DNA from: JAKFYM01 sp964612065
GTDB lineage: Bacteria; Bdellovibrionota; UBA1018; CAIPTA01
Assembly: GCA_964612065.1 (NCBI GenBank)
Contig: CAZTCD010000002.1
Span: 1-64,000, forward strand
Length of the DNA stretch: 64,000 nt
Direction of reading: 5' to 3'
Under the pieces are notes generated by a model, which was given only the letters and a program-made list of their open reading frames with translations, was not told the origin of the DNA and ran no database searches. Made by a program: the position numbers and the translations under genes. This document shows positions 58,317-64,000 of the stretch, piece by piece (the first letter of the stretch is position 1; every line of letters starts with the position of its first letter).

Positions 58317-59360
58317 ATGGCACATATTCCGAACCTTCACGGCTTCACTCTGCTCCGCAACGGGCTGAAGTATGATTATCCCTTCCGGGAAAGCATCCGG
58401 GGCCTCAGATCGCTCTGTTCTTCCGTGGTGGTGGCGCTGGGGCAGTCCGACGATGGCACCGAAGGCTCCTTGGATGGCCTGGACTTGGTGAAGATCCCTA
58501 CCGTTTGGGATGAAGAGAAGCGCCGTGGCGGCTTGATCCTTTCCGAGCAAACCAATATCGCCCTGAGTGAGCTGCGAAAGCGAGTGCCGGCGGGCTGGGG
58601 CTTTTACCTTCAGGCGGATGAGGCGATAACCGAGCGGGACTTCAGCAGGATCGCGGAGGATCTTCTTAAAGCGGAAGCTCAGGGTTGCGACTGCATCTCC
58701 TTTCGATACCTGCATTTCTGGCAGAGCTACGAAGAGGTGGCAATCGGAAAGCGATGGTACCCCCAGGAGATCCGCTGCGTTCGCCTCGACTCCCCTATCG
58801 AAAGCTATGGCGACGCCCAGAGCTTTCGAGGGTGGACCACGCGCTACGAAAGCGAGGCTGTGATTTATCACTACGGCCATGTAAGAGAAGCAGCGGCCTA
58901 TGAGAAAAAGAAAAAGGATTTTCACCGCTGGTGGCATCCGGATTCCGAGATCTCCAGCGTGATTGCCAAGGGTGAGAAGGTGGAGAAGCGGGAAGAAACC
59001 CTGCAATATCTCGGGCCTCATTCTTCGTTTATGAAGGAGAGGATTCAGGCGCAGGGCGGGCTCAGCGCGCCCTTAAAGCGAAAGATCATGGTGCTTGGAA
59101 GTAAAAGTGATTTTCCTCCTCTCTTCCTGGATCGTGTGCGCGCTGAGCTGGAGTTTACCTCAAATGAGGTGGAGATCAGGAAGCTTGAGCCGGAGAATGT
59201 GGTGCTGATGAAGCCCCTCTCTTTTTTCTCGAATGTGATTTCGCTCGGGAAGTATCGAAGCCGGGTTCCCCTTCGCATGGGCTCTCCTCAGGCACTCGAT
59301 TTTTCGCCGGAGCTCCTGGCTGTGTTCCGGTTCTCGGAAAAGAATGTGAGGGTGGAATGA
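58317..59360 (+). CDS. Glycosyltransferase family 2-like protein with unknown C-terminal domain
   Basis: A 347-residue protein. I chose the ATG at 58317, five to six bases after GGGAG, although an ATG at 58287 is in frame. Residues 1-215 look like a GT-A fold (TLLRNGLKYDYPFRESIRGL … VVVALGQSDDGTEGSLDGL … YLQADEAI, with an acidic metal-binding-like ADE). The last ~100 residues (LKRKIMVLGSKSDFPPLFLD…) resemble no domain I know. The 3' end overlaps the next gene by ATGA. The target is probably a surface polysaccharide or LPS. Confidence 0.78.
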   Translation: MAHIPNLHGFTLLRNGLKYDYPFRESIRGLRSLCSSVVVALGQSDDGTEGSLDGLDLVKIPTVWDEEKRRGGLILSEQTNIALSELRKRVPAGWGFYLQADEAITERDFSRIAEDLLKAEAQGCDCISFRYLHFWQSYEEVAIGKRWYPQEIRCVRLDSPIESYGDAQSFRGWTTRYESEAVIYHYGHVREAAAYEKKKKDFHRWWHPDSEISSVIAKGEKVEKREETLQYLGPHSSFMKERIQAQGGLSAPLKRKIMVLGSKSDFPPLFLDRVRAELEFTSNEVEIRKLEPENVVLMKPLSFFSNVISLGKYRSRVPLRMGSPQALDFSPELLAVFRFSEKNVRVE

Positions 59361-59938
59361 AGTCGCAGATCCCGTCCCTTTTGGCTTTTGTCAAAGAGGC
59401 TGATCGTTTGAAGCTGGTGGAGCGGCAAACCCTGATCCATTCCGGGGGCCGGAGAGAGAACTCGGCCGAGCACTCCTGGCACCTCGCTCTTGCGGTGATG
59501 GCTTTTGCGGAGCTCGCCCCGGAGGGGTTGGATCTTCCAAAGGCGATCCGTATGGCGCTCTTACACGATCTGGTGGAGATCGATGCGGGGGATGAGCTTG
59601 TGTATAGCGAGAACAAGGGGAAGAAAGAAAAGGAACTGAAAGCGATCGATCGCCTTTGCGCCCTCCTTCCCTCCTCGGTCGGCGCCGGCTTCAAGGAGAC
59701 ATGGCTGGAGTTCGAGGAAGGAGAATCGCCGGAAGCAAAATTCGTATCGGCTCTCGACCGTTTCCTTCCGATCTTCTCGAACTACTTCAACAAAGGCCAT
59801 TCGTGGAAGAACCATGGGGTACCTTCCAGCAAAGTGGTGGCGCGGTGCGAGAAGCCGATATCCGAGATTCCCGGTTTGTGGGAAGCCACTCATTCGATGC
59901 TAGAGGAATGCATCTCCCGCGCGGAGCTCGACCGCTGA
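59357..59938 (+). CDS. HD-domain hydrolase (YfbR/HDDC2-like)
   Basis: A 193-residue protein coupled to the previous gene (ATGA). The HD signature is intact: AEHSWHLALAVMAFAE, ALLHDLVEIDAGD, followed by a later Asp in SALDRFLPIFSNYF. This set places it in the family of 5'-deoxynucleotidase YfbR/HDDC2, which removes phosphate from deoxynucleoside monophosphates. Substrate specificity is inferred. A weak terminator-like hairpin follows at about 59950-59975. Confidence 0.88.
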   Translation: MKSQIPSLLAFVKEADRLKLVERQTLIHSGGRRENSAEHSWHLALAVMAFAELAPEGLDLPKAIRMALLHDLVEIDAGDELVYSENKGKKEKELKAIDRLCALLPSSVGAGFKETWLEFEEGESPEAKFVSALDRFLPIFSNYFNKGHSWKNHGVPSSKVVARCEKPISEIPGLWEATHSMLEECISRAELDR

Positions 59939-59979
59939 AAAAAATCCCCGGGAAATTCTTTCCAGGCGTGTTTTGTTTG

Positions 59980-60003
59980 TGTGAACAATTGTGTTCGCAT
60001 TTT
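59980..60003. promoter_or_regulatory. Palindrome upstream of the small acidic protein gene
   Basis: TGTGAACA (59980-59987) and TGTTCGCA (59992-59999) form an inverted repeat with one G-T mismatch around a 4-nt centre. It is followed by TTTT and lies about 90 bases before the start at 60091. It could be a short terminator for the upstream operon or an operator; the sequence does not decide. Confidence 0.4.
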
Positions 60004-60090
60004 CTAAAATTCCTATTTGCCGCCCAACGCCTGCCAGCGTAGCGTTTCTGCCGACACGCCATCCGGCGCTAACCGTGAATAGGAGTAAAT

Positions 60091-60363
60091 ATGAAACGCT
60101 TGAACCTGATCTGGATCGCCGCCCTTATTTCCCTACCCGCTTTCGCTCAGAGCCGCCCAAATCCTGAATGCGAAGCCCTTAAAAAACAGATCGACGCTAT
60201 TTACGACGACCCCAGAGCCGAGCAGTGCGACGGTAGCGAAGAAGGCGAATGCGCCGCCTTCTGGGATCAGCTGGATTCTCTCTTCGACAAATACGACGAG
60301 CTCGGTTGCGAGGCCCCCGAGGACGAGGGCGGCGAGGAAGGCGGAAACCAGTTCAGGTTCTGA
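60091..60363 (+). CDS. Small acidic secreted protein
   Basis: A 90-residue protein with signal peptide MKRLNLIWIAALISLPAFAQ. The mature ~70 residues contain four Cys (NPECEALKKQ, AEQCDGSEEGECAAFW, DELGCEAPE) and are rich in Glu and Asp. The Asp-rich runs (DDP, SEEGE, EDEGG) could bind divalent cations, which is speculative. A strong bidirectional terminator follows. Confidence 0.78.
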   Translation: MKRLNLIWIAALISLPAFAQSRPNPECEALKKQIDAIYDDPRAEQCDGSEEGECAAFWDQLDSLFDKYDELGCEAPEDEGGEEGGNQFRF

Positions 60364-60379
60364 GTTCCGAAAAATTCCA

Positions 60380-60437
60380 GGGGGTGCCGGACCTTCCCTA
60401 TCCCTTCCAAATCCGGTACCGGTGCCCCCGCTTTTTT
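60380..60437 (+). terminator. Intrinsic terminator between convergent genes
   Basis: Arms GGGGGTGCCGG (60380-60390) and CCGGTGCCCCC (60419-60429) form an 11-bp stem with two G-T pairs, followed by GC and six T. It ends the + gene for the acidic protein four bases before the convergent barrel gene stop, so it may also act on that transcript. Confidence 0.8.
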
Positions 60438-60441
60438 CAAG

Positions 60442-61548
60442 CTACAGATAATAATGAAACATCAGGAAGGCGTAGTCTTCGAACTCGCGGCTTACCTGCA
60501 GCGCCTTTCGCTGGCTATAGGTGAGCTCCAGCTCGAAATGCGGGCGGGGATACCAAAGCAATCCGCCCCCATAGCTGATCGTGAAGGAGCTCGGATTGGA
60601 ACGGTTCGTTTCCGCGAAATCTTCCAGAGCAAGAACATGAAACCCTTTGAAGAGCTCATAGCCTAAGCGCCCGAAATGGTAGATACCGGTTTCCTCTGCG
60701 CCACCCGGGTTCAAGGATTGCTTCAGCTGAACCGCTCCCTCGCTCAGAAGATAAAAACGTTCCGTGAATCCGAGAATCCCGTGAAGGCTTGCCACCAGCC
60801 TGCGATGAGTATCGCTCTTGCCGCGCCACAGGCTCACTCCTACCCGGTATTTGTCGTCGAAGAAGCGTTCCACCTGGGCATTCACCGCCAGCTCTTCGGA
60901 GCGTAAGGCCGACTGCTGCCTGCTCTCCGAACCGCCAAACGCCAGGTGCCACTGTTCTCCGCTGAAGTGCAGCTCGGCCGCATTTCGCTCACTATCGTAT
61001 CCGAAGCCCAAAGGCTGCCGGGTGGACACGATATGCTGGGGAAGATTGATGCCGAACGAGGGAAGGAAGCGGCCGGCCTTTACCTGCACCTGATCGGTGA
61101 GATTTCCCTGAAGGTAATAGCGGGTGATCTCACCTTTCAGATGATTTTCACGGTCGGGCTTTCCGAACGCGGCCACGGCCGTAACCGGACCGGCGGTGGC
61201 TCCGAGCTCTACCTGCCCCTGCATCAGGATGTACTTTCCTTCTTTTACCCGCCGGGTTTCCCGGTGGGTTTGCACCCCGCGCAGATCGCCACCCACGGTG
61301 AGCCATGTCGGAAAGTGCTCCGGCTTCAAAGCCCCGTGAAGGAAGAGGCTTTCGTTCTCGTAGCTCCAGGTGGAAAGCACCTCGGCCGACATTCCGCGCC
61401 CGTACTCGGTGAGCAGCCCTCCCCCGTTCGGGTTCACGTGGCAGGCATTGCAGTTCACGTAATGGTGGCGAACCATGTCGGGAAACGCCTGCGCCCGGAA
61501 TGCGGGCAGCAGCAGCAATGAGGCGAGAAAAAACTTCAGCGGTTTCAT
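60442..61548 (-). CDS. Outer-membrane beta-barrel with an N-terminal c-type heme motif
   Basis: A 368-residue protein with signal peptide (MKPLKFFLASLLLLPAFRAQ). Shortly after it lies CNACH, a c-type heme attachment site, in HHYVNCNACHVNPNGGG. The remaining ~320 residues are amphipathic strands of the porin type (FPTWLTVGGDLRGVQTHRET … YYLQGNLTDQVQVKAGRFLP … FELELTYSQRKALQVS), ending in an aromatic residue run (FLMFHYYL) typical of outer-membrane proteins. It is the third gene of a minus cluster with YceI and a diheme lipoprotein. A heme fused to a barrel suggests an electron or ligand conduit; this is an inference. Confidence 0.85.
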   Translation of the reverse strand: MKPLKFFLASLLLLPAFRAQAFPDMVRHHYVNCNACHVNPNGGGLLTEYGRGMSAEVLSTWSYENESLFLHGALKPEHFPTWLTVGGDLRGVQTHRETRRVKEGKYILMQGQVELGATAGPVTAVAAFGKPDRENHLKGEITRYYLQGNLTDQVQVKAGRFLPSFGINLPQHIVSTRQPLGFGYDSERNAAELHFSGEQWHLAFGGSESRQQSALRSEELAVNAQVERFFDDKYRVGVSLWRGKSDTHRRLVASLHGILGFTERFYLLSEGAVQLKQSLNPGGAEETGIYHFGRLGYELFKGFHVLALEDFAETNRSNPSSFTISYGGGLLWYPRPHFELELTYSQRKALQVSREFEDYAFLMFHYYL

Positions 61549-61575
61549 TTCAACGGACCGATCTTTCAGGAGTTC

Positions 61576-62157
61576 TTATTTCTTCAACGGCAGTATCACG
61601 TCCACGTTCACTACATCAGCTACCTTGATGCCGAGATAGGACGGAATCTCCACGGCGAAGTCGCTCAGCTTCACAGGGAATTTCGCGGCCACGTTTCCGT
61701 CCACTACCGTGAATGTTCCTGTTACTTCCTGCTCTTTTCCGTGGAGCTTCAACTTGCCCTTGAAGGGCTTCTCGCCCTTGTTCGTAAGTGTGGAGGCAAA
61801 GCCTTCGTCTACCGGCGCTTCGATGAGGGTAAGGGTGGATTTCGGGTACTCCTTCACCTCGAGGTATTTTTCCTTCATATGCTCGGTGCGAAGATCGATT
61901 CCGGTATCGAGCTTGTCCATGTCCATCTCGATCGATCCCTGGAGCTGATTGCCTTCCACTTTCAGCTGGCCGGCGGGGCCGGTGGCGGCGGTGCCGTGGA
62001 TCTTGAGCATGCTGGGCTTTCCCACAGCAAGGAAAGTTACCTTGGCTCCTGCGGGATCCGCTTTCAGCTCCAGGGCTGTTTCTTTGGCGGGGGCCGGGGC
62101 TCCCAGGGCCAGCAAGGGAAGAAGTAAGCTGAAAAACATGGCGGTAGAGATCTTCAT
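61576..62157 (-). CDS. YceI-family periplasmic protein
   Basis: A 193-residue protein with signal peptide (MKISTAMFFSLLLPLLALGA) and the YceI lipocalin-like domain. Recognisable are ADPAGAKVTFLAVGKPSMLKIHGTAATG, the central block MDMDKLDTGIDLRTEHMKEKYLEVKEYPKSTL and the closing EIPSYLGIKVADVVNVDVIL. YceI proteins bind isoprenoid lipids such as quinones. It sits between the diheme lipoprotein (25 nt) and the heme-barrel (28 nt), presumably in one operon. A quinone-binding role would fit redox neighbours. Confidence 0.92.
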   Translation of the reverse strand: MKISTAMFFSLLLPLLALGAPAPAKETALELKADPAGAKVTFLAVGKPSMLKIHGTAATGPAGQLKVEGNQLQGSIEMDMDKLDTGIDLRTEHMKEKYLEVKEYPKSTLTLIEAPVDEGFASTLTNKGEKPFKGKLKLHGKEQEVTGTFTVVDGNVAAKFPVKLSDFAVEIPSYLGIKVADVVNVDVILPLKK

Positions 62158-62181
62158 AAATGACTCCTCAAAAAGTGTTTT

Positions 62182-62853
62182 TTAATCCTTGGGGGCGCCA
62201 GAGCGGATCCATTCGAGCAGGAGGTTTTTTTCCTCCTCGGTGAGCTGGGCGCGGTTGGCGGGGGGCATCTGAAACATGCCGCCGATGTCCTGCACCCGGT
62301 ACTCGATATCGCTGAGCAAGGGGGCCGTTTGCTCATAAGTGTCGAGCTCGGATTGATGGCAGCGGATGCACTTACTCTCGAAAACCTGAGCGCGGATCCG
62401 GGCGAAGTTTAGCCGGGGCGGTGCCGGCGGTTCCGTAGGATCCGGCTTTGGAGGTTCCGGCTCCGCTGGTGGCTCTACGGGTGGCTCGGTAGGTGCGGGA
62501 GGAGAAGGCTCTCCCGGAACTTCCGGAGCGCCTGCGGCCACCCAGGCCACGATAGCCTGCTTTTCCCTATTGGTAAGTTGAGGGCTGTTGGGAGGGGGCA
62601 TGGCCGGGCGGGATCCTATCCCCTGCACTCTTTCTGAGATTTCCTGCGCCAGGCGCTGCGCGGCCGGATAGGAATTCATCCAGTCGTCATTCCCGTGGCA
62701 GCGGGAGCATTTGGGCCCGAAGGCCAGGCTCCTGATTTCGGAAAAGCCAAGGCTGGCTCGATCCAGGGCCACGGAGGGCTCCTTCTCTTTTTCCACTTTG
62801 TAGGAGCAGGAGGAAAGGAGAGCGAGGGTAAGAAGTAGCGATCTGTTTTTCAT
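62182..62853 (-). CDS. Diheme c-type cytochrome lipoprotein with Pro-rich linker
   Basis: A 223-residue protein with lipoprotein-like signal (MKNRSLLLTLALLSSC, lipobox LSSC). Two similar domains each carry one CxxCH: CSRCHGNDDW at about residue 50 and CIRCHQSELD at about residue 160. Each is followed by an axial-Met candidate in a Met-Pro-Pro segment (MPPPNSPQLT; FQMPPANRAQLT). A linker of ~45 residues consisting mostly of Pro, Glu and Thr joins them. The duplication is clear. It is the first gene of the redox cluster. Confidence 0.88.
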   Translation of the reverse strand: MKNRSLLLTLALLSSCSYKVEKEKEPSVALDRASLGFSEIRSLAFGPKCSRCHGNDDWMNSYPAAQRLAQEISERVQGIGSRPAMPPPNSPQLTNREKQAIVAWVAAGAPEVPGEPSPPAPTEPPVEPPAEPEPPKPDPTEPPAPPRLNFARIRAQVFESKCIRCHQSELDTYEQTAPLLSDIEYRVQDIGGMFQMPPANRAQLTEEEKNLLLEWIRSGAPKD

Positions 62854-63003
62854 ACTATGGGCTCCTTTCCTAGGCTGGGCCTGAGAGGAGAACTATCACG
62901 GAATCGCGAGCTAGTTCACCGTTCGTTCATATGACATCCATAAATGAAGCGTGAAATGGCGGAAGGAGCCGGTCACCTCCCTATGACCGCCCTTTTCTGC
63001 TGG

Positions 63004-63426
63004 TTATTCCTTTACGAAGATCAGCTGCCATTCGGGGTAGTGGCCGCGGGTATCGCCGGGCGCTTTGTCTTTATGAAAGTAGTAAAGCGGGAGGCCTTTC
63101 AGGGTGAGCTGGGGTTTGCCGTTGTTTCCCGTGATCGTTCCGAAAGGAGCTGGAGGTGCGAGGCCCTCGCTCACGGAAAGAGGCGGCCAAACTTCGAGGC
63201 AGCGCCCCCGGCATACGCTTTTCCCCTCGGTGTCGAGGTCGAAGGTATAGAGGGAAATGCCTTGGGCGTCGGCCAGCACCACGCGGGGCTGCCCTTCAAA
63301 GCGAACCTGGCTCAGGCTCACCTCCCGAACCTTATTTGATACTTCTGAAGGCGTTACTGTGAGGGCAGGAGCAGAGGTGGCGGAAAGGGCGAGGCCGATC
63401 AGCGCCAGAATGGATGGGGTTTTCAT
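63004..63426 (-). CDS. Secreted protein of the PF03640 'secreted repeat' family
   Basis: A 140-residue protein with a signal peptide (MKTPSILALIGLALSATSAP). The mature part includes GQPRVVLADAQGISLYTFDLDTEGKSVCRGRCLEVWPPL and NGKPQLTLKGLPLYYFHKDKAPGDTRGHYPEWQLIFV, two copies of the repeat found in COG4315 (YxFxxD … C…C…WPP…). Function unknown; such proteins sit near redox and envelope genes. It precedes the hppD gene on the same strand but has its own leader with a strong hairpin. Confidence 0.88.
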   Translation of the reverse strand: MKTPSILALIGLALSATSAPALTVTPSEVSNKVREVSLSQVRFEGQPRVVLADAQGISLYTFDLDTEGKSVCRGRCLEVWPPLSVSEGLAPPAPFGTITGNNGKPQLTLKGLPLYYFHKDKAPGDTRGHYPEWQLIFVKE

Positions 63427-63453
63427 ATTGTTTCCTTTCTGTGGTTTCGGCTC

Positions 63454-63472
63454 AGCCGGCTCTTCGCCGGCT
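63454..63472. promoter_or_regulatory. Hairpin in the leader of the PF03640 gene
   Basis: AGCCGGC (63454-63460) and GCCGGCT (63466-63472) form a perfect 7-bp stem with a 5-nt loop. It lies ~30 bases upstream of the gene start at 63426. There is no T-run, so it is more likely a leader structure than a terminator. Confidence 0.5.
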
Positions 63473-63564
63473 TTGCCTATGAAGGAAACCTACCCCTGCC
63501 CTGCCCAGAGGGGTACAGAGGCCGCCTTAGGAGAATGATGTGATTTGACGTGATTCAAGGGAGC

Positions 63565-63595
63565 GAAAAAAGGGCGAGGAAGAGCCCTTCGCCCT
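63565..63595 (-). terminator. Intrinsic terminator after hppD
   Basis: On the minus strand a 7-bp stem AGGGCGA/TCGCCCT with an 11-nt loop is followed by about six T. It lies just past the hppD stop, so hppD is terminated before the PF03640 gene. Confidence 0.8.
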
Positions 63596-63615
63596 GAAAA
63601 GGATCTGAGTATTGC

Positions 63616-63999
63616 TTACTTCAGGTAGCCGCGCTTCATCTGATCGCGTTCAATGGCGTCGAAGAGCGCCTGGAAATTCCCGTTCCCGAAGCCCCAGTGG
63701 TTTTCCCTCTGGATGATCTCGAAGAAGATCGGGCCGATCATGTTTTTGGTGAAGATCTGCAGGAGGTATCCGGCTTCGTCGCCATCGGCAAGAAGGGAGA
63801 GGCTCTGGAGTTTGGCGCGCTCTTCCCAGAGGAGCGGAAGGCGGCTCGGAAGGGCTTCGTAATAGGTATCCGGCGGAGCATCGAGGAATCCCACCTTCTC
63901 CTTGTTCAGCTCTTCCACGCAATGCACGGCATTCGAAACCAGGAAGGCTACGTGCTGGATGCCGGAGCCTTTGTACTCTTCCAGGTATTCGTTGATCTG
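63616..63999 (-). CDS. hppD: 4-hydroxyphenylpyruvate dioxygenase, C-terminal part
   Basis: The 3' end of an HPPD gene; the start lies beyond the right edge. HPPD converts 4-hydroxyphenylpyruvate to homogentisate, the substrate of HmgA in this window. The visible ~127 residues carry the C-terminal half of the second VOC module: INEYLEEYKGSGIQHVAFL (the His is an iron ligand), DTYYEAL, LLQIFTKNMIGPIFFEIIQR (the Glu is an iron ligand), GFGNGNFQALFDAIERDQ. These are diagnostic. hppD and hmgA are ~5.4 kb apart and are not in one operon. Confidence 0.93.
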   Translation of the reverse strand, partial: QINEYLEEYKGSGIQHVAFLVSNAVHCVEELNKEKVGFLDAPPDTYYEALPSRLPLLWEERAKLQSLSLLADGDEAGYLLQIFTKNMIGPIFFEIIQRENHWGFGNGNFQALFDAIERDQMKRGYLK

Positions 64000-64000
64000 G

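Noticed and set aside
58203..59021. 640-residue version of HmgA
   Set aside because: The upstream 270 codons are antisense to the glycosyltransferase-like gene and have no homology; the ATG at 58202 has a strong ribosome site.

Overview
The window is a gene-dense (roughly 90% coding), moderately GC-rich chromosomal segment of a Gram-negative bacterium. It contains a complete outer-membrane type II secretion system (T2SS), lipoproteins with lipoboxes, Lnt, TatA, a c-type cytochrome/beta-barrel locus and many secreted hydrolases. The arrangement rplT-pheS-pheT-ihfA-merR, the style of the T2SS genes, the tyrosine-catabolism dioxygenases and the richness in secreted proteases suggest the Bdellovibrionota or former Deltaproteobacteria. 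That placement is an inference from gene content; no rRNA is present and I recognised no tRNA or CRISPR array.

Layout: 1-4.9 kb, translation and nucleoid genes on + (rplT 3' end, pheS, pheT, ihfA, MerR regulator). 4.9-19.1 kb, one long minus-strand operon gspC-D-E-F-G-H-I-J-K-L-M-N, followed by a VanX-like dipeptidase; the genes mostly overlap by 1-4 nt. gspD is out of frame across a run of 18 identical bases just after its signal peptide. 19.8-23.4 kb, a + operon: secreted protein, 47-residue membrane peptide, acyl-CoA synthetase-like ligase and VOC protein. 23.4-33 kb, small secreted proteins, an HD-GYP protein, a large met-zincin lipoprotein, an Hsp20-like/coiled-coil protein, a duplicated-domain zinc protein and tatA. 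33-41.5 kb, a membrane protein, lnt, a zinc-ribbon protein, a subtilase, a putative metallopeptidase, and a tyrosine recombinase whose start codon touches a 28-bp 11-6-11 dif-like palindrome; then an S51 peptidase. 41.6-47.5 kb, pepN, a lipoprotein, a GT39-like membrane protein and a DedA-like protein. 47.5-48.3 kb, a ribosomal cluster rpsR-rpmG-rplX on minus, with an unusual location for rplX. 48.6-54.5 kb, the 2-oxoglutarate dehydrogenase operon (E1, E2, E3, plus a DUF4442 protein). 54.5-58.2 kb, a minus operon headed by homogentisate dioxygenase. 58.3-59.9 kb, a glycosyltransferase-like protein and an HD hydrolase. 60-63.4 kb, a small acidic secreted protein, then a minus cluster of diheme lipoprotein, YceI and heme-containing beta-barrel, and a PF03640 secreted protein. 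The window ends inside hppD, which together with hmgA gives two steps of tyrosine breakdown.

The T2SS would export proteins that reach the periplasm by Sec or Tat. The secreted subtilase, metalloprotease and dipeptidase here are plausible cargo, and PepN, PepE, HppD/HmgA and the 2-oxoglutarate dehydrogenase complex fit an amino-acid-fuelled, protein-degrading lifestyle. The most notable observations are the dif-like site beside the recombinase, the homopolymer frameshift in the secretin gene, and the heme/porin/YceI locus.
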